64,000 nucleotides of DNA from Pelagibacterium montanilacus (GCF_003992665.1 NZ_RZMX01000017.1:1-64000); one strand, 5' to 3'; positions 43,112 through 53,220 are shown, numbered from the stretch's first letter. Notes: generated from the letters alone by a model not told the origin. Made by a program: numbers and translations.

Positions 43112-44599
43112 TTACTCGGCGACCGACATTTCCTTGATCAGCAGCTTGGCGTCGGTGCGCGGCTGCCATTCCATGCGCTCGGACATGCCGTAGATGTCCT
43201 GCAGGTTGAACAGCGGCACGGTGTAGTGGAGATCATGGGCGTGCTGGAAAATCTCGTCGTAGAGCGCCTGGCGCTCGCCCTCGTCGGTCGTGATCCGGGC
43301 CTCGTCGATCATCGCCGCCATCTCCTCGTCGGAGTTCGAGGCCGCAGCGCCGTCCATGTGGTAGATGAACGAGGCTTCGCGATCGGCATCGAGCAACTCG
43401 TTGGAGTTGGCGATGAAGATGGTGTCGGGACGCGGCCCGTCACCCATCAGGCTGTCGAGGTACTGGGAGAATTCCTGGATCTGGACGTCCACCGAAAGGC
43501 CCGTTTCGGCCCAATAGCCGGCCACCGCCTCGATCTGCTCGCGATCCTTGAGCCAGCGGCCCGATTCACCGATGACCTGAAGGGTCTGGCCATTGGCACC
43601 AGCCTCTTCGATCAGCTCGCGGGCCCGCTCGGGATCATAGGGGTAGCTCTCGAGCGAATCGTTGAACCCGAAGGCGCGCGGGTTGACGTGATGGCCCTGG
43701 GCGACGGTGGCGTAGCCGCTAAAGAGGCTGTCGACCATGGCCTGGCGGTCGATGGCCAGGTTGAGGGCCTCGCGCACCAGCGGATCTGAGGTCAACTCAT
43801 TGTCGGCGCCAACTACGAACACCGATGTCTCGAGCCCTTCCACGGCGGCGAATTTGGGCACCGTGGACGTGAACTCGGGCAGCAGATTGGTGATGATGTC
43901 GAACTCGCCCGCCATCAGGCCCGAAAGGCGCGTGCCGGGTTCACCCACGAAGCGATAGGTCACCTCGTCGATCTCGGGCGCACCGTCCCAATAGTCTTCA
44001 TTGGCCTGGAGCGTGATGGTGTCGCCACGCGACCAGGAGACGAACTCGTAGGGACCCGTGCCGACCGGCGCGCTCGCCAGGTCGCCTTCCTGGGCGTAAA
44101 CCGGCGGGATCATCTTCATCCAGTACATGCGCGAAGGAAGGATCGGGTCGGGCCCGTTGGTGAGGATGTGGACGGTGTAGTCGTCGATCTTCTCTGCGCC
44201 GGCGATGGTGCCGAAATAGGCCATCTGCTCGGAATTGTTCTCCGGGTCGATGACACGCTCGAGGCTGGCCACCACGGAATCGGCGTTGAACGGCTCGCCA
44301 TTGTGGAAGCTGACGTCCTCGCGCAGTTTGAACTCCCAGGTCGTCTCGTCGATCTGGACGGGTTCGGACGCGGCCAAACCCGGGACGAGCTGGGCATCGG
44401 GCGTGCGGGCCATGAGCGTTTCATAGATGTTGTCGTTGACCTGGCGTTCGCCGCCGTCGTCGCGCAGCTGCGGGTCGAGCGTGGACGGCTCCGAGCCGAT
44501 CGCAACGGTGATCGACTGCGCATAGACCGCCGGAGCGAGAGCGCCGAGCGAGACGGCAAGCGCCGTGCTCGCCAGCAAGAGACCAAATTGCCTGTTCAT
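43112..44599 (-). CDS. Family-5 peptide/nickel-type solute-binding protein
   Basis: 495 residues from ATG 44599 (MNRQFGLLLASTALAVSLGA), Sec signal cleaved after VYAQ. SBP_bac_5 landmarks: GSEPSTLDPQLRDDGGERQV, TTWEFKLREDVSFHNGEPF, GTGPYEFVSWSRGDTITLQ, LVREALNLAIDRQAMVDSLF. The frame extends to 44818 without a signal, so that start was rejected. Receptor for the DppBCDF importer of cluster B. The ligand is not deducible; family-5 proteins bind peptides, glycosides, opines or metal chelates. Confidence 0.94.
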   Translation of the reverse strand: MNRQFGLLLASTALAVSLGALAPAVYAQSITVAIGSEPSTLDPQLRDDGGERQVNDNIYETLMARTPDAQLVPGLAASEPVQIDETTWEFKLREDVSFHNGEPFNADSVVASLERVIDPENNSEQMAYFGTIAGAEKIDDYTVHILTNGPDPILPSRMYWMKMIPPVYAQEGDLASAPVGTGPYEFVSWSRGDTITLQANEDYWDGAPEIDEVTYRFVGEPGTRLSGLMAGEFDIITNLLPEFTSTVPKFAAVEGLETSVFVVGADNELTSDPLVREALNLAIDRQAMVDSLFSGYATVAQGHHVNPRAFGFNDSLESYPYDPERARELIEEAGANGQTLQVIGESGRWLKDREQIEAVAGYWAETGLSVDVQIQEFSQYLDSLMGDGPRPDTIFIANSNELLDADREASFIYHMDGAAASNSDEEMAAMIDEARITTDEGERQALYDEIFQHAHDLHYTVPLFNLQDIYGMSERMEWQPRTDAKLLIKEMSVAE

Positions 44600-44873
44600 G
44601 TTCAAACTACCCCTTTGTGACCAAGTGTCCGGCGCCTCATCGCAACGGTGCGCCACCCTCGCGGCTACTCTTGGGAGAGACCAGGCAATTGTCAACGTGA
44701 AGAACAGCATGACCGATGCCCAGATCGCTGGGAAAGGTCGCGCGCGAGTGTCCGGCGCGCCCGCCCCACGCGATTTCTCGCCACCGGAGCCATATGGGAA
44801 CAGATAAAACCTTCCCACGGCGCGCCGGGATCGCGATGATGGCGGTCGGAATCACCGTTCTCGAGTTATCTCC

Positions 44874-45611
44874 GTGGCATTTATCTCCACCATCGACTGG
44901 CCCGTTATCGTTCTGGCCATCCTTGCCGTCATCGCCGCTGGTGCCGTGCAGGGTTCCACGGGGTTCGGGTTCAACATGGTGGCCGCCCCGGTGCTGGCGC
45001 TGATCGATCCGGCCTTCGTGCCGGTGCCCATGCTGCTGCTGGCGCTTTTCGTATGCATTGTCGGCGCGATCCGGGAGCGCAGCGAGATCGACCGCAAGGG
45101 CCTCACCGCATCCCTTTCGGGCCGGGTGGCCGCCTCGATACTGGCGGTGCTCTGCCTGGGGCTGGTCGACCAGGCCGCCTATTCCACCCTTTTTGCAGTT
45201 CTGGTGCTGATCGCCGTGGCGTTGAACCTTCTGGGGCTCAAGGTGGATGCCAATCCCCGAAACCTGTTCATAGCCGGCGGGGTATCGGGGTTCATGGGCA
45301 CGCTCACCTCGATCGGCGCCCCGCCCATGGCCATGGTCTACCAGAACGCCAAGGGACCGGTGATGCGCGCCACGCTGAGCGCGTTCTTCGTGTTCGGGGC
45401 CATCATCTCGCTGATTGCACTGGCCATAGGCGGCCAGGTGACATGGACCGGCATCGGGCTTGGCCTGCTGCTGCTGCCGTTCGCCATGATCGGCTTTGTC
45501 TTTTCGAACTGGGGTCGCCTGCTCGTGGACAAGGGCAAGGTCCGTATTGTGGTGCTGAGCGTCTCGGCCCTGAGCGCCGTGCTGCTGATCGTGCGCGAAT
45601 TCGTTTTCTGA
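44874..45611 (+). CDS. TauE/SafE-family membrane exporter
   Basis: 245 residues from GTG 44874. Seven to eight helices in two repeats, with the family signatures GAVQGSTGFGFNMVAAPVLA and SGFMGTLTSIGAPPMAMVYQ. The family moves sulfite, sulfoacetate and other organic anions. Divergent from the binding-protein gene across 274 bp, and followed 20 bp later by an SDR gene. Could export an acidic by-product of cluster B; this is inference. Confidence 0.88.
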   Translation: MAFISTIDWPVIVLAILAVIAAGAVQGSTGFGFNMVAAPVLALIDPAFVPVPMLLLALFVCIVGAIRERSEIDRKGLTASLSGRVAASILAVLCLGLVDQAAYSTLFAVLVLIAVALNLLGLKVDANPRNLFIAGGVSGFMGTLTSIGAPPMAMVYQNAKGPVMRATLSAFFVFGAIISLIALAIGGQVTWTGIGLGLLLLPFAMIGFVFSNWGRLLVDKGKVRIVVLSVSALSAVLLIVREFVF

Positions 45612-45631
45612 TTGCGGAGGTTTTTCCAGCC

Positions 45632-46393
45632 GTGCCTGCCTTGCGAACCGTCATCGTCATAACGGGAGCCGCCAGTGGCATCGGCGCGGCCACGGCGCGC
45701 CGGCTTGCCGGCCCGGACACCGCGCTGGTGCTGCACACGCGCGGCAACCGTGAGGGCCTCGACGCCGTGGCCAGGGACTGCCGCAGCCGGGGGGCCGAGG
45801 TTGCACTTGCGCTCGGTGATCTCGCCTCGCCCGAGGTGGCCGGTTCGATCATCGAGGCGGCCCGGGACGCGTTCGGGACGATCGACGTCATCGTGAGCAA
45901 TGCAGGAGTGGCGCACAAATCGCGCTTCGGCGATCTCACCGAGGCAGAGCTGCGGTTCGCGCTCGAGATCATCCCGCTGGCCTTCTTCCGGCTGGTGGAC
46001 GCGGCCCTGCCCGACCTGCGAGCCGGCGGCAATGGTCGCGTCATCGCGATCAGTTCGTTCGTGGCCCATGGGTTCGGGACCGGCGACATGCTGTTTCCCG
46101 CCTCCTCGGCGGCCAAGGCGGCGCTCGAAGCGCTGGCCAAGAGCCTTGCGGTCCAGCTCGGTCCGGACGGGGTCACCGTCAACTGCGTGGCACCGGGCTT
46201 CACCCGCAAGGATGCAGCCGCCCATACCGCGACCTCGCCGGACGCCATGAACCGGACTGCGGGGATCACGCCCACGGGCCGGGTCGCCGAGCCGGACGAC
46301 ATCGCCGAGGCCGTGGCTTACCTTGCCAGCCCCGGCGCCCGTCAGGTCACCGGGCAGGTGCTGCATGTGGATGGCGGCCTGCTGCTGCCTTGA
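45632..46393 (+). CDS. Short-chain dehydrogenase/reductase lacking the catalytic Tyr
   Basis: 253 residues from GTG 45632 with GCGGAGG upstream. NAD(P) motif VIVITGAASGIGAATARRLA, DVIVSNAGVAHKSRFGD, Ser in VIAISSFVAHGFGTG, then LFPASSAAKAALEALAKSLA where YxxxK should be: the Tyr position is Ser while Lys remains. C-terminus YLASPGARQVTGQVLHVDGG is typical. The missing Tyr suggests altered chemistry or a binding role. Frame is open upstream but runs over the TauE gene. Confidence 0.88.
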   Translation: MPALRTVIVITGAASGIGAATARRLAGPDTALVLHTRGNREGLDAVARDCRSRGAEVALALGDLASPEVAGSIIEAARDAFGTIDVIVSNAGVAHKSRFGDLTEAELRFALEIIPLAFFRLVDAALPDLRAGGNGRVIAISSFVAHGFGTGDMLFPASSAAKAALEALAKSLAVQLGPDGVTVNCVAPGFTRKDAAAHTATSPDAMNRTAGITPTGRVAEPDDIAEAVAYLASPGARQVTGQVLHVDGGLLLP

Positions 46394-46394
46394 A

Positions 46395-46411
46395 GCGTTT
46401 CCAGGAAACGC
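46395..46411. repeat. Short palindrome after SDR gene
   Basis: GCGTTTCC, A, GGAAACGC; a related GGAAACGCG follows about 20-30 bp later. This type of short alphaproteobacterial intergenic palindrome may help end the convergent transcripts (SDR and DadA-like). Confidence 0.45.
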
Positions 46412-46468
46412 CGGAACACTTTTCCGGTTCGGAAACGCGAGACATCAAAGATCTGGCGGAACCGCTTC

Positions 46469-47719
46469 TCAAAAACGCCTGGGTGAGAAGGCTTCGATCG
46501 GGACATCGGGCAAATCGCCAGACAACAGCGCGGCCACCGCCTGACCCGTCGCCGGGCCGTTGGCAAAGCCGATATGGCCATGCCCGAAGGCATAGACCAC
46601 CGCCCGGCTGGCTTTGGAAAACCCGATCACGGGCAGGCTGTCTGGCGTCGACGGACGGCTTCCCATCCAGACCGGGCCGGCGCCATTCGCATCAATGGGA
46701 AGGCGTCCGGCCGCGTCGGCCAGAACCGCATCGATCTGGGTGTGGTCGGGCGGATCGTCGGGTAGCGCCAGCTCGACGCCGGAGAGAACACGCAGACCAC
46801 CCTCCATCGGCGAGGCCACGAACCCGCCCGCGACGTCATAAATCGGACGTGAAAGCGCTGCGTTTCCGCTCCAGGGCACAAGCCGGTGATAGCCGCGTTC
46901 GCCGACGAGCGGAATCCGGTCTCCCAACGGCCGGGTGAGCGTTGACGATGACACGCCCGCCGCGACAACGGCCTGGGCAAAGCGCAGCGTGCGGCCATCG
47001 ACGACCAGTTCCACGCCGTCGCCCAGGGAGGATATGGCTCGGACATGGCCTGGCAAATCCAGCCCCCCACGGGCGCGGAACGCGTCGCGCATGGCCATGA
47101 CGATCGCGCCGGGATTGTCCACCGACATGGACTGGTTGAAATGGAGCCCCTCGGCATAGCGTTCGGCCAGCACGGGCTCAAGGTCGGCAAGGCCCCTGGC
47201 GTCGAGCGGTTGTGCCTCGATGCCGAAACGCTCCAGAACCCCGCGCTCGCGCGCTGCCCCGGCGAGCCCGCCGGCCTGCCGGTAAAGGCGCAGGAATCCG
47301 GTCTGCCGGTAACGCTGTGTGATGCCCAGCTCGGCGGCCAGCGCCATGTGATGATCGATTGCGGTGCGCACCAGAGGATCAAGCGCTTCTGCCGCGCCGC
47401 GCCATGCTGGTTCGCTGCAAGCGGCGAGGAAGCGGCGCACCCAGGGCACCATCGTGTGCAGGGACCGGCGATTGACGCGCACCGCGACGCATTTGCCCAG
47501 GCCGTATCCGGGCAGCTTGGCGACGAGACCCGGGCCGGCGATGGGAAAGATCGACCCACGGCTGAGAACCCCTGCATTGCCATATGACGCCTGCCCCATG
47601 GGATCGCCCGGGTCGATCAGCGTCACGGGCCGGCCCCGCTGCAAAAGGGCAAGGGCTGCCGAAAGCCCGACCATCCCCCCGCCGATGACGGCGACTTCGC
47701 CCTGCCCGTCCGGTGTCAC
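46469..47719 (-). CDS. FAD-dependent D-amino-acid dehydrogenase-like oxidoreductase (DadA family)
   Basis: 416 residues from GTG 47719, which overlaps the upstream stop as GTGA; the frame is open 12 codons further. FAD motif EVAVIGGGMVGLSAALALLQ with GDPMGQASYGNAGVLSRGSI (SxxNAG as in DadA). C-terminus has MGSRPSTPDSLPVIGFSKAS and YAFGHGHIGFANGPATGQAV. Oxidises D-amino acids or secondary amines such as D-hydroxyproline to imino/keto acids. Coupled to a DapB-like reductase. Confidence 0.9.
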   Translation of the reverse strand: MTPDGQGEVAVIGGGMVGLSAALALLQRGRPVTLIDPGDPMGQASYGNAGVLSRGSIFPIAGPGLVAKLPGYGLGKCVAVRVNRRSLHTMVPWVRRFLAACSEPAWRGAAEALDPLVRTAIDHHMALAAELGITQRYRQTGFLRLYRQAGGLAGAARERGVLERFGIEAQPLDARGLADLEPVLAERYAEGLHFNQSMSVDNPGAIVMAMRDAFRARGGLDLPGHVRAISSLGDGVELVVDGRTLRFAQAVVAAGVSSSTLTRPLGDRIPLVGERGYHRLVPWSGNAALSRPIYDVAGGFVASPMEGGLRVLSGVELALPDDPPDHTQIDAVLADAAGRLPIDANGAGPVWMGSRPSTPDSLPVIGFSKASRAVVYAFGHGHIGFANGPATGQAVAALLSGDLPDVPIEAFSPRRF

Positions 47720-48516
47720 AATACGTGGTCCAGCCCGCGCCTGAGCCCGGTCCATTGATGAACCTTCCGGGCCGCCAGCAGCGTTCCGGCAACATAGGGG
47801 GCGGTCGAGGCGCCGGCGTCGTGCCGGATGGTCAGGCGCTCATTGTCGGCCCCGAAGATCGCCTCACAGGAGAGCGCGTAGGAGGGCACGCGCACCGAAT
47901 GGACCTGCACGGCGCGCGGCGAGCCCATGGCCGCACCGCGCGTTGCGGGGGTGCCCGTGAGCTCTTCGACGGGCACCGACGAGCTGGGGCCGGCTACCGG
48001 CCCGAGCATTTCGGCCAACTCCCGCGCCGTGCCGGTGGGCACGTCGGTCTTGGTGCCGGGCCCATAGTCGATGATCTCGACATCCTCGACATAGCGCGCC
48101 GCTTCCAGAGCGAAGCGCCGAAGAAGCGTTGCGGTGATCGAGAAATTGCCCGCCGCGAGCACGCCCTTTCCAGCAGCCCTGGCGGACCCGTCGATCTCGT
48201 CGTAATCGTCAGCGGTCAGGCCCGAGGTGCCGATGACCACATGGCGGCCTGCATCGAGTGCGGCCAGGACGTTGGCCTTGACTGCGCCGGGCTTGGTGTA
48301 ATCGATCACCACCGAACCGGGAGCCGCAAGGGCCGATCCGGCATCGCCCGCGATGGTGAGCCCGCTGGGCGCATCGCCAAGCAGCGTGCCATAATCCTGC
48401 CCGGCGTGCCGCTTGCCTGAGACCGCGGCCAGCTCCAGATCGTCCGCGGCAAGAATGGCGGCGCCCAGCGCCCGGCCAACCCGCCCGCTTGCTCCGAACA
48501 AGGTGATCGCGACCAT
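47716..48516 (-). CDS. DapB-like reductase with altered active site
   Basis: 266 residues, DapB length. N-terminal Rossmann TLFGASGRVGRALGAAILAA, VVIDYTKPGAVKANVLAAL, VVIGTSGLTADDYDEIDG. The catalytic segment is EIIDYGPGTKTDVPTGTA: DapB enzymes have HH before the conserved K-D-P-SGTA, and here the His pair is missing while Lys and GTA persist. It is unlikely to be the housekeeping lysine-pathway enzyme. As it overlaps the DadA-like gene, reduction or handling of an imine product is plausible. Confidence 0.85.
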   Translation of the reverse strand: MVAITLFGASGRVGRALGAAILAADDLELAAVSGKRHAGQDYGTLLGDAPSGLTIAGDAGSALAAPGSVVIDYTKPGAVKANVLAALDAGRHVVIGTSGLTADDYDEIDGSARAAGKGVLAAGNFSITATLLRRFALEAARYVEDVEIIDYGPGTKTDVPTGTARELAEMLGPVAGPSSSVPVEELTGTPATRGAAMGSPRAVQVHSVRVPSYALSCEAIFGADNERLTIRHDAGASTAPYVAGTLLAARKVHQWTGLRRGLDHVL

Positions 48517-49218
48517 GATACTGTCCTCCCTTGGCTCGCCCCGGCGCCGTTGAGCCTAACCCGCTCTGGCGATGGCATCTCCATCCGAACGGAGCTCGGC
48601 GCCCTGAGCCACGAATAAACCGCAGGGGCCATGCGGGCAATCGATTCGACGGGGATATCGGTGTGGTTGGTCGTGATCGAACGCGACATCGAAAGCTCTG
48701 ACTGCGCGACTGGCTGATGGCGATCACCGCTGTCGTCAACAGCGCCATGGGCCACTCGTCGCTCGATCTCTCCACCACTTGAGCGTCAAGTGTAGGACGG
48801 CTTGCGTGCTGTCTCATAGGCTCCGAGGGGCCCCGGGTGCTGAACTGGAAGAACGGCAGGACGATTCCGTTCGTGGTCAAGCGCGAGCATCTGGCCGTGC
48901 TGAATTCAACAGCACATCGCTGGTCCTTATAGGGCACACCTATGCCGCCGAAGTGGCCTGGCGCGAGGCGCCGTATTACCAATCGCGAGCGGCGCAGGCG
49001 CGACGGAGCACCGATATCAAGCCCCTGTCCTGGCTCCATCAGAACAGGGCGTCCAAAACCTCGGCGTCCTTGCTCCTGCACTGTGGTCCTGAGAGGGGGA
49101 CGCAAGCATCTCAACCAGCAGCGCTTTGGTCAGGCTCCCACCGGAGGCGAACTTGGGGACGCCGGGACAGCGCCTCCCAAATGACCTTGGCAACGATCGT
49201 TGCCGTTTGATGTCGCGG
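48517..49218. other. No recognisable gene
   Basis: Short frames on both strands with no conserved motif. A minus frame near 48690-48580 reads MSRSITTNHTDIPVESIARM but has no start context and no family. Possibly decayed coding DNA between clusters B and C. Confidence 0.4.
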
Positions 49219-49719
49219 TCAATGAGGCAGCCGCCGTATTGCGGGTCTGCCGTCTTCGCAAACGAGCTGATCAAAAAAGGACTGCAGCAGTGGTGTCAGC
49301 ATCTTGTCGACGCGGGCACGCAGGTGTCGGTCTGCATCACAGAGGGCCAACTTCACCCTCCCCTCTTGTGTTACCGCGTAGCAGTAGCCCTCTCGGCCAA
49401 TGAATACAGAACACTCTTTCGCCTCATGAAGGCGTTCGGCCCAGAACGCGGCGAAGAGGCGACAGAGCGCGTCGCAATGGGGCGTACCAAACCGGGGACC
49501 GACGGCACAACTGGCGATATCGAATTCCGATGCCTCAATCGAACCTGTGGAAACGCCGACATAGCGGATCTGCCGGTTGTGTAATCCAAGATTGGCGTTG
49601 CGCTCGCGCGCACTGAGGTAAGCTTCGGGCCCGCTGGACACGCCGAACTCCTCCACTTGGTATTGGGCCGAGACCAGAGAAGCCTCGACCAGAACTGGAC
49701 GGGCGAACCAGATGGTCAT
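49219..49719 (-). CDS. Hypothetical protein
   Basis: 166 residues from ATG 49719, which has GGGAGAG 5 bp upstream; a GTG at 49725 is also in frame. Codon usage is coding-like. Segments: MTIWFARPVLVEASLVSAQY, YLSARERNANLGLHNRQIRY, CRLFAAFWAERLHEAKECSV, LTPLLQSFFDQLVCEDGRPA. No family recognised; six Cys, no signal or membrane helix. Lone gene in a gene-poor area. Confidence 0.5.
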   Translation of the reverse strand: MTIWFARPVLVEASLVSAQYQVEEFGVSSGPEAYLSARERNANLGLHNRQIRYVGVSTGSIEASEFDIASCAVGPRFGTPHCDALCRLFAAFWAERLHEAKECSVFIGREGYCYAVTQEGRVKLALCDADRHLRARVDKMLTPLLQSFFDQLVCEDGRPAIRRLPH

Positions 49720-49725
49720 TGCCAC

Positions 49726-50341
49726 TCTCCCAATACAGATTGGTTACGCAATTAATATGCGCACAGAATGCTCAAAATTTAAAGCGGTTTCTTATTTTGT
49801 TGCGCGGGTTCTAGGCATACCCGCAGCTTTGGCGACAAATGGTTGCAAGTCCAGTATTGGAAAGTGCGCGGCCGAACGGGGACAATTAGCTGTCCGAACA
49901 GTCGATCCATGCGATCACAGCAAGGTCTCTTTCGGAGAAGATCAAGGATTGCGGCGACGACCGGTGACGAATTCAAGTCGACTGTTTCGCGCCGGGGCCT
50001 CAATCAAAAAACACTTGCGCAATACAGTCAATGCAGCCGGCGTTCGGTTTCGAACTGGTGTCGCCTGGGGCCGCCACCTTGGAGCATGCGCCAGCCCGAC
50101 AATTCACCATCACTGCGACTCAACACTATACAAGAGTGTCCCCCAAAGCTTTATTGCAGCGGCATCGACCTGGCGACCGGTTGCTCCGTGAAGGAGGGTG
50201 GCTTGCAATGCCGGCCGATTGCAATTCCTCAACAGAGCAGATATCTGCTATATGATTCCGGGCGGCTCTGTGGGCTGCATCGCCTCCGATCTAGGGTGCG
50301 CGCATGGAAGGCTCGCCACAACCGACCGATTGAAAAGCACT
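49726..50341. other. Intergenic region upstream of GntR regulator
   Basis: No credible gene. The promoter of the regulator lies near its right end, with a perfect 14-bp palindrome at 50236-50249. AT-rich DNA at 49740-49800 may carry the promoter of the hypothetical gene on the other strand. Confidence 0.5.
50236..50249. promoter_or_regulatory. 14-bp palindrome, candidate GntR site
   Basis: AGCAGATATCTGCT, perfect dyad, 92 bp upstream of the regulator's ATG. It differs from the 25-bp dyad at 62311, so the two are not obviously sites for the same protein. Confidence 0.35.
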
Positions 50342-51097
50342 ATGAACAAGATCGACTCCAGGTATCCGGCCCTTTCCGCAGCTCCGCAGCGCCAGTCCGT
50401 TGTGAGTTTCGTGCTGGATCGCATCAAGCAGGCCATCATCAACGGCGAGATCGCGCCGGGCGATACCCTTCCCTCGGAAGTCGAGATGACGGCAAGTCTT
50501 GGGGTCGGCAAGACCTCGATCCGCGAAGCGCTCAAAATGTTGCAGGCCGTCGGCGCCGTTGAAATCCGGCAAGGGCACGGGACTGTCCTTCGGTCCGAGC
50601 CCGGCCCCGATATGCTCACGCCCCTGATCTTCCAGTTGCTCCTAAAAGACGGCACGCCGACCGAACTGATCGAGTTCAGAAAGCTTGTCGAGCCCAGCTA
50701 CAGCCTGTGTGCAATGGAAAAGGCTGGCCCGGAGGATCTTGCTGCCCTGGAGGCCGCTGTAGAACGCTTGGAAAGCAACATCAGGAACAGTTGCCAGACG
50801 GCCGATGACGACCTCGCCTTCCACCGCGTGATCCTCGCGGCAACACGCAACCCCTATATGATCAGCATCGGCAACACGATCCTCGAATTGTTCCGCGGAT
50901 CGATCGAGAAATCGATGCAGGACCGGCCGAACGTGGCTGCGACCGATCATCGAGCCATTCTCGAAGCATTCAAGGCGCGCGACGCGGAAAAGCTCCTCGC
51001 GGCCATCCAGAACAGCTACGAAGGCTGGTCCCAGAGCCTGCAGGCCCAGGAGACCGAGCGCGAACTGGGCGACTGGGTAGAGCCCAGGTCTGCCTGA
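50342..51097 (+). CDS. GntR-family regulator, FadR/FCD subgroup
   Basis: 251 residues from ATG 50342. wHTH: FVLDRIKQAIINGEIAPGDT, LPSEVEMTASLGVGKTSIRE, ALKMLQAVGAVEIRQGHGTV. The FCD effector domain follows (DDDLAFHRVILAATRNPYMI with Asp and His metal ligands, DHRAILEAFKARDAEKLLAA). The frame is open to 50198 but that part is not conserved. Convergent with the cluster C operon; the natural candidate to repress it and to sense a carboxylic-acid intermediate. Confidence 0.93.
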   Translation: MNKIDSRYPALSAAPQRQSVVSFVLDRIKQAIINGEIAPGDTLPSEVEMTASLGVGKTSIREALKMLQAVGAVEIRQGHGTVLRSEPGPDMLTPLIFQLLLKDGTPTELIEFRKLVEPSYSLCAMEKAGPEDLAALEAAVERLESNIRNSCQTADDDLAFHRVILAATRNPYMISIGNTILELFRGSIEKSMQDRPNVAATDHRAILEAFKARDAEKLLAAIQNSYEGWSQSLQAQETERELGDWVEPRSA

Positions 51098-51196
51098 GCG
51101 CGAGTATTTCCGGTTCGGACGGGATCAGAACTGGCGCTCCAAGTCCTTGATGTGTCGCAACGACCGACTGCAGGTGACACGTCCGGCAGGCGTTTC

Positions 51197-52213
51197 TTAC
51201 CGCCGGATGCAGGCCTTGAAGTGTCCCGGCGACACCTCCTCGAGCGGAGGGACCTGCTGGCTGCATTCCGCCACCGCTATGGGGCAGCGTGTGCGGAATA
51301 CGCACCCCGAGGGCGGGTTGATCGGGCTGGGGATGTCCCCTTGCAAGGGAGTTCCGGTGCGCTTGCGGGTGGGATCGGGTACCGGCACGGCTTCGAGAAG
51401 AGCTTCGGTATAGGGATGGACCGGGTTCGAATAAAGTTTGCGCGCGGGCGCGACCTCCATCACCCTGCCCAGATACATGACCACGACCCTGTCGGAAATG
51501 TACTCCACCACGGCAAGATCGTGCGCGATGAACAACATGGTCAGCGACAGCCGGCTCTGCAGGTCGCTCATCAGGTTGACGACCTGCGCCTGGATCGAGA
51601 CGTCGAGCGCGGAAACCGGCTCGTCGGCCACGATGAACTGCGGGTCAACCGCCAGGGCCCGTGCAATGCCGATGCGCTGGCGCTGGCCGCCTGAGAATTC
51701 GTGCGGATAGCGCCGCATATGAGCCGCAGGCAGCCCCACCTGCCCCAGCAGTTCGGCGACCCGCTCCTCGCGCTGGCGACCCTTGGCGAGCCCGTGGGTA
51801 GACAGCGCTTCCCCAATGATCGCGCCGACCGTCATCCGCGGGTTCAGGCTGGCATAGGGGTCCTGGAAGATGATCTGCATCTTGCGCCGGTAGGCCCGCA
51901 TCTGCTCGCTGGACAGGCGCGCAACGTCCACCCCGTCAAAGCGGATCTCACCACTTGTGGGTTCGATCAGGCGCAGGATGGTGCGGCCCACCGTGGTCTT
52001 GCCCGACCCCGACTCCCCGACCAGTCCCACTACCTCTCCGCGGGCGATCGAGAAGCTCACATCCTCAATCGCCTTGACATTGGCGACCGTGCGTCCGAGT
52101 ACGCCGGCGCGGATGGGAAAGTACTTCCTGAGATTCTTGACCTCGAGGAGGGTGCGAACCGGGGCATTGCGGGCCGGGCCGTCCGCTGAAGCGGTCATTT
52201 GTGCTGCACTCAT
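51197..52213 (-). CDS. Dipeptide/oligopeptide ABC ATPase (DppF/OppF-like), cluster C
   Basis: 338 residues from ATG 52213, overlapping the upstream stop (ATGA). Walker [17 protein letters not shown]-loop [14 protein letters not shown], signature [20 protein letters not shown], Walker [20 protein letters not shown]-loop [15 protein letters not shown]-terminal [14 protein letters not shown]. Last gene of the long cluster C operon. Extension to 52351 is antisense-like and was rejected. Confidence 0.95.
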   Translation of the reverse strand: MSAAQMTASADGPARNAPVRTLLEVKNLRKYFPIRAGVLGRTVANVKAIEDVSFSIARGEVVGLVGESGSGKTTVGRTILRLIEPTSGEIRFDGVDVARLSSEQMRAYRRKMQIIFQDPYASLNPRMTVGAIIGEALSTHGLAKGRQREERVAELLGQVGLPAAHMRRYPHEFSGGQRQRIGIARALAVDPQFIVADEPVSALDVSIQAQVVNLMSDLQSRLSLTMLFIAHDLAVVEYISDRVVVMYLGRVMEVAPARKLYSNPVHPYTEALLEAVPVPDPTRKRTGTPLQGDIPSPINPPSGCVFRTRCPIAVAECSQQVPPLEEVSPGHFKACIRR

Positions 52214-53220
52214 GAGGCGGCCTTCCTTTCCTGCTGGACCTGCACCCAGCGCACGCATCGCACCATGTGTCCTCCGCCCGCATCCTCCAGGCGCGGCTCG
52301 CCCGCCGCGCAGATTTCGGCCCGGTACCGGCAGCGCGGGTCGAAAGCGCACCCCGGCGGCAGGCGCAAAGGATTGGGCACGTTACCCGGAATGGCATGCA
52401 GAGGCTGGCGATCGAGCCCGCTGGCGCCCAGGCGCGGGATCGAGTCGAGAAGTCCCATCGTGTAGGGCATGCGCGGGCTGGCAAAGATATCGGCAACGGC
52501 GGCTTCCTCGACCGCCCTGCCCGCATACATGACCACTACGCGGTCCGCGATCTCCGCGATCACTCCCAGGTCGTGCGTGATAAACAGAATGGACATGCCG
52601 ATCTCCTTCTGGAGCCGGCGCATGAGATCGAGAATCTGGGCCTGGATCGTCACGTCGAGCGCAGTGGTCGGCTCGTCCGCAATCAGGAGCTTGGGGTCGC
52701 ACGCCAGCGCCATGGCGATCATCACCCGCTGGCGCATGCCGCCCGACATCTCGTGAGGATAGTTCCGGGCGCGCCGCGCGGGCTCGGGAATGCCCACCAG
52801 TTCGAGCATTTCGATGGCCCGGCTCCAAGCCTCGTCCCGCGACTGGCGCCGATGGAGCATCACGACCTCGGCGATCTGATTGCCCACCATGTGCACCGGA
52901 TTGAGGCTGGTCATCGGTTCCTGGAAGATCATGGCGACATCATTGCCGCGGACTTTGCGCATCTCGGGCTCGGACTTTGCGATCAGGTCCTCCCCGTCGA
53001 GCCGGATCGCGCCGCCTGCGAACCGCGCCGGGGGCATGGACAGAAGGCGCATGATAGCAAGGCTGGTGACAGATTTGCCCGAACCGGACTCGCCCACGAC
53101 CCCCAGGGTCTCGCCCTTGTCGATGTGGAAGCTGACACCGTCAACGGCTCTTACCGTGCCGTCATCGGTATCGAAGTGCACCTTGAGGTCCTCGACCTCC
53201 AGCAAGGGCCGTTGCGCCAT
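52210..53220 (-). CDS. Dipeptide/oligopeptide ABC ATPase (DppD/OppD-like), cluster C
   Basis: 336 residues. Walker [31 protein letters not shown], signature [20 protein letters not shown], Walker [36 protein letters not shown]-terminal [14 protein letters not shown]. Found apart from its permeases: catabolic genes lie between the permease pair (58.7-60.6 kb) and this ATPase pair. Confidence 0.95.
   Translation of the reverse strand: MAQRPLLEVEDLKVHFDTDDGTVRAVDGVSFHIDKGETLGVVGESGSGKSVTSLAIMRLLSMPPARFAGGAIRLDGEDLIAKSEPEMRKVRGNDVAMIFQEPMTSLNPVHMVGNQIAEVVMLHRRQSRDEAWSRAIEMLELVGIPEPARRARNYPHEMSGGMRQRVMIAMALACDPKLLIADEPTTALDVTIQAQILDLMRRLQKEIGMSILFITHDLGVIAEIADRVVVMYAGRAVEEAAVADIFASPRMPYTMGLLDSIPRLGASGLDRQPLHAIPGNVPNPLRLPPGCAFDPRCRYRAEICAAGEPRLEDAGGGHMVRCVRWVQVQQERKAAS

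Noticed and set aside
42794-43789. 331-codon + strand frame
   Set aside because: Antisense to the cluster B binding protein; no family resemblance.
45053-45631. Extension of the SDR into a 446-residue protein
   Set aside because: Out-of-frame overlap with the TauE gene; GTG 45632 has a good ribosome-binding site.
47716-48516. Housekeeping dapB of lysine biosynthesis
   Set aside because: Catalytic His pair missing and the context is a DadA-like operon.
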